In this document: positions 1 to 12,127 of the stretch, in pieces | Numbering within the stretch: the first letter of the stretch is position 1 | Layout: each line of letters opens with the position of its first letter | DNA from: Davidsoniella eucalypti | Lineage: Eukaryota; Ascomycota; Sordariomycetes; Microascales; Ceratocystidaceae | Assembly: GCA_004009845.1 (NCBI GenBank) | Contig: RMBW01000003.1 | Coordinates: 372,001 to 436,000, forward strand | Direction of reading: 5' to 3' | DNA length: 64,000 nt | Notes under the pieces: generated by a model | What the model was told of the DNA's origin: nothing | Database searches by the model: none | Seen by the model: only the letters and a program-made list of their open reading frames with translations | Translations under genes and position numbers: made by a program

Positions 1-72
1 GAGACGTTTCTATCGAGCACATGTCAATCTTATGAGTATATGCTATAAGTTACTAACGATTCGCTCTTCTAG

Positions 73-392
73 GCTAATGTTATGCTTGCCTACCCGATCG
101 ATGAAGCTGAGGCTCTACTATCTACTAAGCTAAAGGCAGCAAAGACTAGCAATAGCAATTTTGAGGAAGATCTTGACTTTGTACGCGAGCAAATCACTGT
201 AAGTGCCCCTCCCTGTCTCTACTCTGATCTATTCAGGAATGACCAAGATACCACAGGAATATCAAGTTATTAACTATGTGGTAGACTATGGAAGTTGCGT
301 TGGCCCGGGTGTACAACTGGGACGTTGTTCAAAAGCGTAAGATCAAGGCGGAAGCCGGCGAATCATCGGCAGGCAAGGTTGTAGCTAGCTAA
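73..392 (+). CDS. PAC10: Prefoldin subunit 3 (3' part)
   Basis: This is the C-terminal end of an alpha-type prefoldin subunit (VBP1/Pac10/Gim2), part of the cytosolic hexamer that hands unfolded actin and tubulin to the chaperonin. Two exons are visible: 73-198, and 285-392 ending in TAA. They are joined in phase 0 across an intron with a GTAAGT donor and a TTAACTATGTGGTAG end. The exon at 73 follows an intron end with a TACTAAC branch site. The first exon encodes ANVMLAYPIDEAEALL and EEDLDFVREQIT. The second encodes TMEVALARVYNWDVVQKRK. Both match the C-terminal coiled-coil helix and the conserved ARVYNWDV motif of subunit 3. The N-terminal part lies before the window. I recognise the family from the motif order and have not aligned it. 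Confidence 0.9.
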
Positions 393-3055
393 AGCTAAGT
401 CTGAGCCTGTTGTACTACAAGATAAAGCAGTGCTACCGTTAACGAATTAGACATGACATGGCATTGAAGTTGGTTGGAAACTCATTTTTTGTACATAATA
501 CAATTATACGACTGATATACCCCCTCCAATTTTCATCCTTTGAACATTTATACTAAGTCAATTTAGAGCTTGGTAGAGCGAAGGTTGATGTATTTTCACT
601 TAGATATAGCTATGGGCTATAATGAACAATATCTCCTCATACTAGACATAGTATACATTATGAGCTACCTGCCCTAGTAAATTGTGCTAATATAATGCAA
701 TTGTGGTAAGGTAACATTAAAGATGCTAAGGCTAATTGCATCAGATATGTAGATAGTTCCACATGAGGATATGAGCTTATCGAACTCATCAAGACAGTTG
801 TTGCAAAACTAAGACAAAAAAGCGAATAAGACACCTCCTTTCCAATGTGTTACAAAAATGATGTGTATCATAGAAATTCGCTTTTTGGTATACGAAGTAT
901 ACTAGAATAAGAAGATGAATCCAAATCATAAGTTTTCTGAGTTACAATATCAACAGATACTCTACCGTTTGAAGAATGTCGTTTTAGTTGATAGTGTCTA
1001 TAAATTTTCTCTTATACGATCCGAAACATGCAATAAAAAGCGTCAAGTGTGTTGGAATTATTTTGCTCTTGATGTCTGACATTTGTTCTTGTGAACAAGG
1101 TTAGGGTTTATACATCCTTGACTGATTGCTAACTGTAGTTTTGAGTCGATCGAAAAGGTGGGAGACTTCTCTAACCGATCCCCTCCTTCCTTGATAGCTC
1201 TCCGCCGAATTTTTTCCGTCTATTTCCTTTTAGGAATTGCGTCCCTTAATTTGAGGCTTCTTTTGGCCACGGCGTTTTACAAGGGCAGATTTGTTGTTGA
1301 TCGGCCCTGTTGTTCGATAGAGTATAGTTGTACATATACCACTAAATCATGCACACAAGCGAATAAAATCAACGCTTGGTCAGGCGTGGCTAGGTCTTTG
1401 GTAAGTGGTATTTGGCTGGGGAAATAGGGGAAACAAACACGAAGTAGAACATGCAGAATGGGTGCGTTTATTGCTAGAGCATCATATGTGATCAGGAGGA
1501 AAGAAAGAAGTATCTTGACCCAAAGATATGCGTGGGAACATCCGCGACTAAGACCTTGTAGTATAAACAATTCATAAATCCAGCCATTCTACCGACCTTG
1601 GCCTACTAGTGAGTGAGTGACACGACGACTTTTTTCCCAGGAAGCTTGCTTGGTTTACTTGCCTAAGCACAAGCCAGGGGGCATTAGGAAAAAGGGGCCA
1701 TTTGAAGATGAGTAGTAGAGTTAACTAGAAGCTTATATGTGGTATAGTAGCTAGTTGTTATATTGTGAGCTTGACGCTAAGGGCATGTTTTCTGAGGAGG
1801 AACCTACTCGCCAACCGCCAGCCGCCAAACCAACATTGCCATGTCATGGACTCAATCATGTATTGGGGTTGATTGGTTACGGTCATGGGGGCAGCTATCT
1901 GGCGTGGGGCTGGTGGGCGTTGGTCAAGTCGGGAGAAAGAAAGTTTGATAGAAACTCATGGCTCACATCAGTTGAACGACATGGCTGGGTTTTTGAAAGC
2001 CCACAGGCGCATGAACAATCCCTGCCATCGCTCGCAATGCAGTAGTCGTGTTCATTAACGACAACACAGCATGGCTGTCAAAAGTCAAGGTCAGTGATGC
2101 TTGCTCCTGTAAAAACAAAAGAGGAGGGGCTGTTGGCTAAGAATGTGCATACGTAGTACTAGCTAGTAGTAGTGATAACCAGCAGGCCAAACAAGCCAAG
2201 TTTATTAGCTCCTTTGCTATTCTTGGCTGGGCCTTTTCTCTGCAGCTTTGCATTTATCTCTTCCTCCTTCTTTCTCGAACGCTCTCGAGTACGATATACC
2301 GACAAGGAAACCCTCTTTTGTTCATACTTTTCTTTCTTCTTATTCTTCCTACAACCTGTTCTGCGCCTCCAGAGAATACTGAACAATCGGAAATAACGAC
2401 AAATAGGTGAGTGACGCAAACTTCCTCGCACACATCGAAATATCAAACCGACGTTGGACGGCCCTAAGAAAAGGGAAAGAGCGGCAGCCAAAAAAAGAAA
2501 AAAACAAAGTAAAGCAAAGCTCCTGCCTCTGCTGGCTATAATCTCAGAAAATCAGCTGCTATCACGACGACCATTTCCCAACAATTCATCGCAGCGTATT
2601 TGGTTTGGCAGTTTGTGCGAATCTTCAGTCATACAATCGCTGATTTGGTATCTGGGCACTTTCTCGGCTGCCGAGGGGCTTTTTCTCTGCTTTTCTTTTT
2701 CTACTGTCGGGATGACCCTAAAATTCCGCCTTCGATCGTCGCTCTAGCACCTGCCCTGTCAATGCTTTTTTCTTCGTTTTAGCTACTACTACAATCGAGT
2801 TTGGAGCTGCCACCGCCCTGACATATAAACTTGGCCGCCAACGTCATATTCCACACTCATCTTTTCCCGTTCTTCTCCTGCTCTGAAATCTAACCACAAT
2901 TCTTCTTTTTTCTCCTCGTCTAGAGTCTTATCTTCTGCCAGAGTCCGCCAGCCTCCAATCGTACCGGCTGCCTTTTCTCATCCGCACTATTGCCTCCCAC
3001 CGACACGAAACAAAAAGAAAATAGCCCGCAAGCCGGCATCGTCCTCACATTCACA
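393..3055. other. Intergenic region between prefoldin 3 and SEC14
   Basis: I see no supportable gene in this 2.7-kb stretch. The first part (about 400-1100) is AT-rich. Open frames near 1160-1570 and 1755-2060 are short, overlap on both strands and resemble nothing I know. From about 2200 the sequence becomes pyrimidine-rich on the plus strand with long CT tracts, typical of fungal promoters and leaders. It leads into the TATA box and 5' leader of the SEC14 gene. Confidence 0.6.
2824..2829 (+). promoter_or_regulatory. TATA box candidate upstream of SEC14
   Basis: A TATAAA hexamer lies 227 bp before the SEC14 start codon. It is followed by a long CT-rich tract (about 2850-2950) typical of highly transcribed fungal genes. 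It would place transcription start around 2850-2900, leaving a leader of roughly 150-200 nt. This is inferred from motif and position only. Confidence 0.45.
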
Positions 3056-4412
3056 ATGGCTCCTACCGCGTCCCCTCTCAAGCTTGATCCCAAGTACGAC
3101 AACTACGAGTTCCCAACCACTGCCGCCGAGCCCCAGGATGGCCACCCCGGATACCTGACTGCTGAGCAGCAGGCCAAGGTCGACCAGCTGCGTATGCTGC
3201 TAGAGGCCGAGGGTCTGACTCTCCGCCTGGATACTCTGACTCTGGTGAGTCGCTCTGCCCAATGTGATCGAACGAGATGCAAACACTCGAATGGGGAGAC
3301 GAAACATGTAGACATGACGTTCCGACTAACACGATTCTAGCTGCGTTTCCTCCGTGCGCGCAAGTTCGATGTCATGCTGGCTAAGACTATGTAAGTGCCT
3401 GTCAACAACCCCTCTCCCGCCCACCTATCTGTACCATTGTTCCGTTGCATGCCCCTGAGATGCCTTTGGTCCCCTCCCCCCCCAGATGTATGGCAACATC
3501 CACTTCGAGCTGTCTTCTGGCTGTATACTGACAATTCGTCTGCTAGGTTCGTTGAATGCGAGAAGTGGCGCAAGGAGACAGACCTAGACCAGGTTGTTCC
3601 CGTCTGGGATTTCGCTGAGCGCGCCGAGGTTACCAAGTTCTACCCCCAGTATTACCACAAGACCGACAAGGTAAGACCCCCAATCCGGACAAATCAATCT
3701 TCCAGCCGTCGCATATTGGCGTATCCTGCTTTGTTTCTACGGCATATATTAACTTGCTTCCCCTCTCTCCTTAGGATGGCCGCCCTGTCTACATTGAGGA
3801 GCTGGGCCAGATCGACGTCGCCTCCATGTACAAAGTCACCACCCCCGAGCGCATGCTTACCAACCTAGCCGTCGAGTACGAGCGTGTTGCCGATCCCGCC
3901 TACCCGCCTGCTCGCGCAAGGCCGGCCACCTGCTGGAGACCTGCTGCACCATTATGGATCTGAAGGGTGTGTCCGTCACCCGCATATCCTCGGTGTACAA
4001 CAACGTGCAGAGCGCCTCCGTCCTGTCGCAGAACTACTACCCCGAGCGTCTGGGCCGTCTATACCTGATCAACGCTCCCTGGGGTTTCTCGACCGTCTGG
4101 AGTGTCGTCAAGCGCTGGCTCGACCCCGTCACCGTGCAGAAGATTCACATTCTCGGCTCTGGATACCAGGCTGAGCTGCTCGAGCAGGTCCCTGCTGAGA
4201 ACCTGCCGCAGAAGTTTGGTGGCAAGTGCACTTGCGAGGGTGGCTGCTCCATGAGCGATGCCGGCCCGTGGAAAGATCCCGAGTGGACTCGCCCTGCTAA
4301 GTGGGAGTCGGCTGCCGCTGCCGTTGCTCCTGCTCCTGCTGCAGCTCCTGCTCCTGCTCCCACTGCCACCGAGACTGCCCCTGCACCTACTCCTGCCCAA
4401 CCCACCGCATAA
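3056..4412 (+). CDS. SEC14: Sec14-type phosphatidylinositol transfer protein, with apparent one-base frameshift
   Basis: Sec14 exchanges phosphatidylinositol and phosphatidylcholine and keeps the Golgi competent for secretion. Four exons fit: 3056-3244, 3341-3390, 3547-3670 and 3775-4412. The protein starts MAPTASPLKLDPKYDNYEF, continues through GYLTAEQQAKVDQLR and LRFLRARKFDVM (CRAL-TRIO N lobe), then the lipid-binding CRAL-TRIO domain (MDLKGVSVTRISSVY, YYPERLGRLYLINAPWGF, KIHILGSGYQAELLEQV). It ends in an Ala/Pro-rich tail of about 30 residues that standard Sec14 lacks. The frame breaks once. After GTTGCCGAT (3886-3894) only two bases (3895-3896) stand before CGC CTA CCC GCC, where a full codon is expected. 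The upstream frame then meets a stop at about 3961, and the downstream frame continues to 4412. Protein similarity runs through the break, so a one-base deletion or sequencing error explains it better than an intron. SEC14 is normally essential, which favours an assembly error. Confidence 0.9.
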
Positions 4413-4965
4413 ATAAATCCGTAGACTAGGTGAGAGTGGTGTCAATGGTTGGTTGTGTTCAAAGCTGTGGTTATATGCATAGAAAGTGTATGGTGTTAAA
4501 ACACCCTTTCTACGAAGATATATAGGGCGTCGTCGGTTGTTCGATATATATATTTTTTGTTTTCGAAAGAGTAGTACTACGGTACACCAAGAAAGCATCT
4601 GTAATACTTAGTTCTACCATAAACTAAGTATATCTAAGTATCATCATCTCCTGCACTGTGCCGATAAGCCTATCAAAATCATATATCCATTGTGTATCAT
4701 GTAGGGAATTAGTTACAGAGACCTGTGTTAGTTATTATCCAAGTATCCGTATACTTATCGTAGAAACATAGATGTATTAGAGTTACCATTTGTTATATTG
4801 AATGATTCAACTGCCATATTGCCATAAACTCCCAAGCTCATGCTCTAACATAAGAAACATAAAACATGAGAACACCAGCGAATCAACCCAAACCGTCTTG
4901 TGATAAAACATAAGATAGTTTCTATTGTGGTATATCTGCGGATAACGACAAAATAACTAACAGAT
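4413..4965. other. Convergent 3' intergenic region SEC14/MIS14
   Basis: This is AT-rich DNA between two convergent genes. It must contain both 3' UTRs and polyadenylation sites. TATATA-rich stretches around 4520-4560 could serve as efficiency elements for SEC14 3'-end formation. No gene is seen. Confidence 0.6.
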
Positions 4966-5800
4966 TCATGAGCGGCCCTGCGTTGCCACATAGTCTCCAG
5001 CGATTCTCGCCCGCTCCATCTTAGCCACTATCGACGGCATATCTCTAGTCAATCGTTTCAAAGCCTCCAAAGCCTCTGCATACTTCTTCTCCGTAGCATC
5101 CTGTCTCTTCTCTGCTCCCTGAGCCAACTGTAGACTCTCCGTCTCCGACAGCTCCTTCATGGCCGCCGCCAACTGTTCCTGGACCGTCTTTTCCGTGTAT
5201 TCTTTGACAGCGGCTTCGTCAGCTTCCATGCCGGCTCGGATATGTTCGGAGAGGTGGGCGGCGACGTGTTGGGGTACTTTGTGCTTGAGGGCAGCTATGT
5301 CGGCTAGGAGATCTTCTTCTTCGCGAGCGAGATCGAGAACACGCTGGTGTTTACGCTCGTCGAATGGCTCGTAGGCTTCGGTTGGTGCTGCTGGTGCGGA
5401 TGGGTCATTGCTTGTGCCGGAGAGGAATGGGTCGAGGTTGACGGGTAGGCCGTTGATGGAGATATTCGGCGCCGCTAGCTTGAACGTATTAACAATGTAC
5501 TGTAAACAGAGAAAACGTCGGAGATCTTCGGTTAGTGACGTTTGTTCTTGGGGTAGTGTTGGTGTGTATTTGTTCTTTGTATGGTGGACAAACTTCTTGG
5601 ACCAGCTTTTCTATATGGTTGCGCAGCTCGTCTTCGCTATCATCACCTTCGACAGGTGGGAATGCCTCGTCCAGTCTCTCCTTTGCTGCCCGGCGGATAT
5701 TGCCTAGCAAGAAGGACAGATCTTCTTGGCTTTGCAGCTCAATTTTGCGATGTGCGATAGGACCGTCCATCACGTTTACGATCTCTTTGGTATCACCCAA
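4966..5800 (-). CDS. MIS14: Kinetochore protein Mis14/Nsl1 (Mis12/MIND complex)
   Basis: Mis14 (Nsl1) is one of four subunits of the MIND/Mis12 complex, which links centromeric chromatin to the Ndc80 microtubule-binding complex. Two exons on the minus strand give 246 residues: 5594-5800, then 4966-5499. The intron has a GTTTGT donor, a CACTAACC branch and a TTTACAG end, in phase 0. The N-terminus carries the family signature AHRKIELQSQEDLSFLLGNIRRAA followed by ERLDEAFPP. A central segment reads ISINGLPVNLDPF. The C-terminal half is a long charged helix (ERKHQRVLDLAREEEDLL and onward) ending MPSIVAKMERARIAGDYV, which I recall as a conserved Mis14 C-terminal box. The gene converges on SEC14. 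Assignment rests on recalled motifs, mainly the HRKIEL start and the MERAR end. Confidence 0.8.
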
Positions 5801-8047
5801 AAAGAGCTATCACCGCCGCTTTGTTAGATATGGAAGTGAGAGGGGGGGGGGAGAGAGAGCTAGGGCTTGCTATTTACAAGATACGCAGTTCCAAATGTGG
5901 TTGCTTGATTCACATAACTCCTTTTAGACAGCTGATATCCGCGTGTTCTTTGCTTATTCGGATTAGACAGTCCGGTATTGTGTTTATAGACCGAAACTCA
6001 TGGCTCGTCGCATCGCAGCTGCACAAGCTTTCGTCATTGATTAACGCGCCCACTGTAAATCTTGGTAAATAGTATATATGTATGGATTCTTATGGCCTTT
6101 TAACGACAAGAGATTCTTCTCCTTTTCTGACCGATAAGAGCCATTTAACCTGGGGTAACCCATTTCAGCCCACTTAACAAACTAGTGCCCCTCTTTTTTT
6201 TTCTGAGTAAACTCACCAAGTAGCGTTTGACGCTCCCGTCGGCGTCGATGATTACATTATAAAAAATTGAGTGGGTCTTATGGATGCGTCGAGGGTCCTG
6301 TAAAGTTACTTCTCTAATTACAACTATAATGTACAAAGATGACCAACAACAATGTGCCTAGCTTTAGTATCTTTAGTTCTCGTGTACAAAAAAAAAATAT
6401 AGCCCTACTAACTCAAGGATTTCACAGTTTTGAGTGACTATCTTTATATCAATCCGAGGTGGACTTCTCAACTCATTAGTCGCCAGAATACAATGCTCTC
6501 CAACATACAGATATACCAAAAGAACGTCGTGTGTTCTCAAGAGAAATAGCTGTGGGCTTCGCTTGTACTGAAAATAAAGATTGCCAGCTAAGGAATCCTT
6601 CCACTAATTCCAAGCCTTGAACCGACTCTGATCATGTACAATGTACAATTGTAGCTAATTGTAGCTGTAGATGTACTTGTAAGTATGTCTTATATGTACT
6701 TATCCAATCCTACCAATAAGCCTCATCTACATACTATTATTTCACTATTCTGATAATGTGCATGTGTGTATATTATATTATCTTTTTGTAACAACCGCTG
6801 CCCCGACCGCAATTTCGTCACTAACCCGGATTATTTTCATTCTGGAAGGAGTCGCTCCTCCATGCGGATCAATTTTACTCGCTATATCTCAGATGCCACT
6901 AGCCGAGTAATATATTTCATGATATATCCAGAAATATATCGCAGGCATTGTCAGGCCGGAAATTCATGACACCCGTTTTATCTTCTTCATGTAGAGCCGG
7001 CCAAATATCATCTCAAATACGTAAGGTATAATCCAGCATAATCTGAAGGCAACGGAATCTTTTTCCCGCCACGTGCTAATGCTAGTTTAAATCCATGTGC
7101 ATATTGCATGTAGTACACAAAATAATTGCAAGGCCTTATGCTGAATTATAGGAGGGTATCTTGTGTACTTTTAGTTGACATTTCAGTACTATTGTTGCTA
7201 TATGTATTTGATGTGATAATATGTACCTCGAAGCCACATGTCCCAACTGAGCGTATACATAAATGTATACTATATCATCATGCTGGGCATTAGCTTCGTT
7301 TCAAGGACGTCACGTATGTCATAAAACACAAAACAACTCAAAAACGTTTAGAGCTATAGATTTAGAAACAAGTCGTGATGTAGTCATAAAAGTAGAGATT
7401 TTATTGATAAAATTTACAAACAATAAAGATATAAAACATCTCAAAGCATAGAAAGACCCAAAAACCAGAACGAGAGAAACAAACCGAGCTACTATCTAAT
7501 ATGATAGGCCAAAGTATCAAAAAAAAACTAAAAAAAAAAACTCATGTACTAAGATTATTACAGGATGTGTGTGATACATTATTCCACAGATTTAACACCG
7601 TCAATAAATGTTGGAATAATACATACAATCCGCAATAAAAAGGTAAAAACAAAGAGCCATATAGGCAACTAGAAATGGGCAAGAAAAAGAGCAAGCAGAG
7701 CGCAATACTAAGATAGGAAAGCGACAGCTAAAGCTGTTATATGATGTGGTGGGGGGAATTTTAGTACCGTGCTCGCATCCCCGCCATTAATCACAGCTTG
7801 TGTCAGTGCTGAGTGGGCGCTAAGTCAAAGAGATGGCTATGCAAGACTGATTGTTGGTGTATGTGCGCCAGTTGACGAGTCCATAGAAGATGCGAAAAAA
7901 AGATAATAAAAAAGCGCCAAAACATGCTGTGTGTATCCCATGTTGTTCTTTCAGAAGAAAAGAAGAAGAAAACAAGGCTGGCAAAGTCGATCAAGACTTT
8001 GTCCAGCACCAATATGAATAATCGGCAAGCGTACCGATACGAGATGT
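5801..8047. other. AT-rich intergenic region
   Basis: No gene can be supported in these 2.2 kb. The DNA is AT-rich with many TATA-like and poly-A runs (for example 7500-7550). It holds the promoter of the minus-strand MIS14 gene at its left end and the 3' region of the minus-strand gene at 8048 at its right end. A G-run with GAGA repeats lies at about 5836-5860, just upstream of MIS14. Scattered 60-70-codon frames look random. Confidence 0.55.
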
Positions 8048-8706
8048 TTATTGAGGAAGCATCATACGGGCTTCCTCGTCGCTAACATGAATTTCGTGGA
8101 CGTTGTCGCGGCAAAGCTCTAGAGGTGTGTATTCGTAGTCGATATAAGAAGGCAGGAATATTTCTAGCAGACAGACAGAGCGTTAGTTTCCATAAGACGA
8201 TATCGTCATCAACGTTCCGGCGAAACTCACCAGGATTCCAAGAGAAGCCTTGACCCGACGAAAGGTAAGAGATCTGATGGTAGAATTTAGGTCAGTGGGC
8301 ATTCCAATACGAAAGATAAGGGCTTCATGCTGAGATGATAAATTCAATACAAACATACCAGACGAGGAGACTCAGGACCACCAATATTGACGTGGATGAT
8401 TTCTTGCTGTGAAATTGCCGAGCCTAATAACCAAACATCAGCGGTTAGCGATCAACTCTTGGATATTGTTACCTATGGTTATCCCTGTGATGGTGGGCCC
8501 GGACAAGGCCCTGGGGGAAAGGGATCATGGGGAAACATACTTAGAAGGCTGGGTCGGCGACGAGCCCGCTCCATAGCCCTTCTCTCGAACTGCGCGGGAG
8601 AGAGCGATAGAGGAGAAGACGACATAGAAGATATAGACGAAGAGCGGGAAGAAGAGGTCAGCTTAGGCGTGGAGGCCGCCGCGGGGATATCAATAGAAGC
8701 AGACAT
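8048..8706 (-). CDS. Small four-exon protein of unknown function
   Basis: I do not recognise this gene by name. Four exons on the minus strand (8541-8706, 8359-8423, 8231-8273, 8048-8163) join cleanly into 129 residues. The donors are GTATGT, GTATGT and GTGAGT, and the acceptors TTATTAG, CATCAG and TGCTAG. Residues 1-38 are Ser/Thr-rich and probably disordered. A basic stretch FERRAMERARRRPSLL follows, with a possible phosphorylation site RRRPS. The rest is EIIHVNIGGPESPR, then ISYLSSGQGFSWNP, then EIFLPSYIDYEYTPLEL, and an acidic end VSDEEARMMLPQ. There is no membrane segment or signal peptide from this start. The reading frame stays open upstream to about 8925 and would add a hydrophobic leader, but ATG 8706 has a good context. 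The clean splice phasing argues that the gene is real. Confidence 0.65.
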
Positions 8707-10739
8707 GATTGTAGACAAAAAACTCAATCGCCTGAACGGCAAGAACGAAGTAATGAGATGATGAATCACACCGGAGACAGGGAGCCACGGGTTAATAAAG
8801 AACAAAAGAGCACCAAATAACGGCCAGAGACGAAGCAGATTGGAAAAGTCAAGAGGAACGAAGCCGAGCACTAGAGCCGGGTAATCCAGTTTGGTTGGTG
8901 CGAGGTTGATGAAAGATAAGATCACAGATGTAGTGCAGTTAGGCTAAGCCTCCTAAAGTGCGCCGTGCGAAATGAACAAATGAACAACGCTCCAAATATT
9001 TCGGTTGGTCTGTTCTGGCCTGGGGAAAGACAATCGCTAAGGCGTTGGGCAGGCCTTGGGTTTTACAGAAAGCGAAGGGGAAATGAAGGAGCAATCAACA
9101 AATGCCAAGTAGCACACTCAAGATGGTGAAGCGGCGATAGTCACGATAGTAGAGATAGAGCAAGTATTATGATAGACAGTAGCAGCGGCCACGGAGGTCT
9201 ATGGATAGATAGTCACGAATGGTGAATGTGAGGGTTGGACGGAGGCAATAAGACGACGAAGAACGATGAGGCTGACAAACAATGGCTGGACTTCAGCATG
9301 AGATTCACAGGAAAAGACGAAAACGTGGCAGGCTGCGGAGAAGAAAGCACAATAAGCGTTGTCAAAGATGAATGGAGATGAAGATTATTTTGCTGTAGAA
9401 TTGTAGAATTAGTCGGAGTGAAGAAGAATCAAGGAAGAAAAACAGAATAGTGAGCCAAATAAAAACCAGGAGCTTGGAACCCCCAAAACAAAGCAAAGCA
9501 AAGCAAAAGTAGCAGGCAAGCACGGTCAGAAACAGACATGCGCCTGCGGCAATTGCTTTTGCTCCTCCAGGCTCTTTAACAAGCAATAGGTATGCCTATC
9601 TGTCTTATCATCTTCTGCCTAGCTGTATTCGTATATTGATATACATCTGTACACTTAGGCCTAGTTCCATGGCGTGACTAACCAGTCCAAGTCTCTCATA
9701 CTCTTGTCTCAATCCCAGCCCAACCGTTCCGCCCATCTATAATTTACGACCCAGCTTACACTTCTGAGCGTTGGAGTCATCCGGGTGCCGCAAAGTAACT
9801 AGGCCTAGGCTCGAGATTGCCTGCAATCGTCGCCCTATTTGGTATGCAACCCTGCTAATCTGTTACTGTGCTATGCTGCTACGCCCTCATATTTTATTTA
9901 CTCCTGTCCTTGATTCCCTATCATTCTTTGTCCCATAGTCTTTTCTCATCGCATTGTAGTCAGTTGTCTGATGTGAAGCCTCATTTTCATAACTGTGTCA
10001 GTTTCTCAGGCTGCAGCTCCCCTCCTATGTATGTCTGCATCCAGCCTATCACATCAGAGTCGCAAATGAATCCCTCTCGGCAGCGACACGATAAGAGTGG
10101 ATCATGACGGTACTCTCGGTGTGCTAGTAGCATCGTTCTGTATATGTATTCGTTACGTTTAATCTAGGGCCACAGAAAGCCCGCCTCTTGCTCCCAAGCA
10201 AAGAACCAAGCGAATGTCCCACCCTCAGATCATCAGGGATCACCATTCCAGCGACATCGGAGCTTAAACATGTTTTATCCCGTCATAAGTGCTTATCAAT
10301 ATCGGCACGTGATATGCGATCATCTCTGCTTAGTCATTTTTGTTTACATTAGCCGCTTATTAGCCGCTAACCCAGCAAGCTTGCATAGGCTACGTCGACC
10401 AGTGTCAGCCTGAAGCTACATTACATACCAAGGACCGCAAGGCCAGGCTTAAACGTTGTTAGAAGCTCTTCCATTTTGACCCGCCAGTATCGTCAACTAC
10501 CACTATCACCACCATCACCTCTACTTTCACCAATTGGCCCTGTGGTTTTCTTTGATTCCGGCACCTCTGTGTCAACTCTTTCACGCCGCTGTTTTTCAAG
10601 ATCTAGACCGGTCTAATTGTGTGCCTTTCTGCTTCTCTCAGCCGGTACAGCCCATCACCTCAAGCCTGTCGCGAAGCTATCACTAGACCCTCGACCAGAT
10701 TCATACATATACACTTCATATCTCAGTCACGTCGCAATA
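8707..10739. other. Divergent intergenic region upstream of RPT3
   Basis: A 2.0-kb spacer between a minus-strand gene and the plus-strand RPT3. It must hold both promoters. The plus strand close to RPT3 (10440-10740) is rich in CT and CCACCA runs. I looked for the Rpn4-type proteasome element GGTGGCAAA and its complement near the gene and did not find an exact copy. No coding sequence is convincing. Confidence 0.55.
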
Positions 10740-12127
10740 ATGGGCGAAGTCGCCGTTGAAATGCCCGTTGCTGCTGGCAATGTCTCCAAGCGCAGTCTAC
10801 CCTCTATAATACCAGCTCTAGATAGCTTCGATATCCAGGGTGTTGATGGCAACGATGAATACGCCACTATGAAGAAGCTTCAACGCCAACTTGAGTACGT
10901 CATTTACAATTCGATAAATATTAATAGCCAGGATATCTAACTCGCTTTCAACATATAGGTACATCAAGCTACAAGAAGAGTACATCAAAGATGAACAACG
11001 GAGTCTCAAGCGCGAGTTGGTCCGCGCTCAGGAAGAGATCAAGAGAATCCAAAGTGTACCCCTCGTCATCGGTCAATTCATGGAAGCTATTGACCAAAAG
11101 TAAGATGTCCAGTCGATCACCGACGCTACTAGCATTATGCTAACATATCTTCCAAAGCACCGGTATTGTGCAGTCCAGCACAGGCTCTAACTACGTCGTC
11201 CGTATCCTCTCGACTCTTGATCGCGAACAGCTCAAGCCTTCGTCTTCCGTCGCCCTGCACCGCCACTCAAATGCCCTTGTCGATATTCTGCCTCCGGAGG
11301 CCGATTCTTCCATTGCCATGCTTGGCGCTGACGAAAAGCCCGACGTCACCTACGCCGATGTTGGTGGTCTGGATATGCAAAAACAAGAGATCCGTGAGGC
11401 TGTCGAGCTTCCTCTAACACACTTCGACCTATACAAGCAAATTGGTATTGACCCACCTCGCGGCGTTCTTCTGTATGGCCCTCCCGGTACTGGCAAGACT
11501 ATGCTTGTCAAGGCTGTAGCAAATTCTACGACGGCCAACTTCATTCGTGTCGTCGGTTCTGAATTTGTGCAAAAGTACCTGGGTGAAGGTCCTCGTATGG
11601 TCCGTGATGTATTCCGCATGGCTAGAGAAAACTCGCCAGCAATCATCTTCATTGACGAAATCGACGCTATCGCGACCAAGCGTTTCGATGCCCAAACTGG
11701 TGCTGATCGTGAAGTCCAGCGTATTCTATTAGAACTACTAAACCAAATGGACGGTTTCGACCAGACATCCAACGTCAAGGTTATCATGGCCACCAACCGT
11801 GCCGACACTCTAGATCCTGCCCTGCTACGTCCTGGTCGTCTAGATCGTAAGATCGAGTTCCCATCGTTGCGTGATCGTCGTGAGCGTCGCCTTATCTTTT
11901 CCACCATCGCATCCAAGATGAGCCTTGCCCCCGAAGTTGATCTTGACTCGCTCATCTGCCGGAATGACCCTCTATCCGGTGCAGTCATTGCTGCTGTCAT
12001 GCAAGAGGCAGGCCTGCGTGCCGTGCGCAAGAACAGATACAACATCATCCAGAGTGATCTGGAGGATGCCTACTCGGCGCAGGTAAAGACATCCACAGAC
12101 GAGAACAAACTGGACTTCTACAGATAA
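10740..12127 (+). CDS. RPT3: 26S proteasome regulatory ATPase Rpt3
   Basis: Rpt3 (Yta2/PSMC4) is one of six AAA ATPases forming the base ring of the 19S regulatory particle, which unfolds substrates and opens the 20S gate. Three exons (10740-10894, 10959-11099, 11158-12127) give 421 residues, a normal length. An N-terminal coiled coil (MKKLQRQLEYIKLQEEYI) precedes the OB domain. The AAA module has Walker A GPPGTGKT (residues 206-213), the loop KYLGEGPRMVRDVF, Walker B IIFIDE (261-266), sensor MATNRAD, and arginine finger region LRPGRLDRKIEFP. The C-terminus LDFYR is the HbYX-type tail that docks into the 20S alpha ring. Introns are 64 and 58 nt with CTAAC/CTAACAT branch sites. The choice of Rpt3 over other Rpt subunits rests on the DADREVQR-type loop (TGADREVQRILLELLNQMDG) and the FYR tail. 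Confidence 0.96.

Noticed and set aside
11350..12048. 232-codon minus-strand frame opposite RPT3
   Set aside because: It is antisense to the conserved AAA domain; the plus-strand protein is certain.
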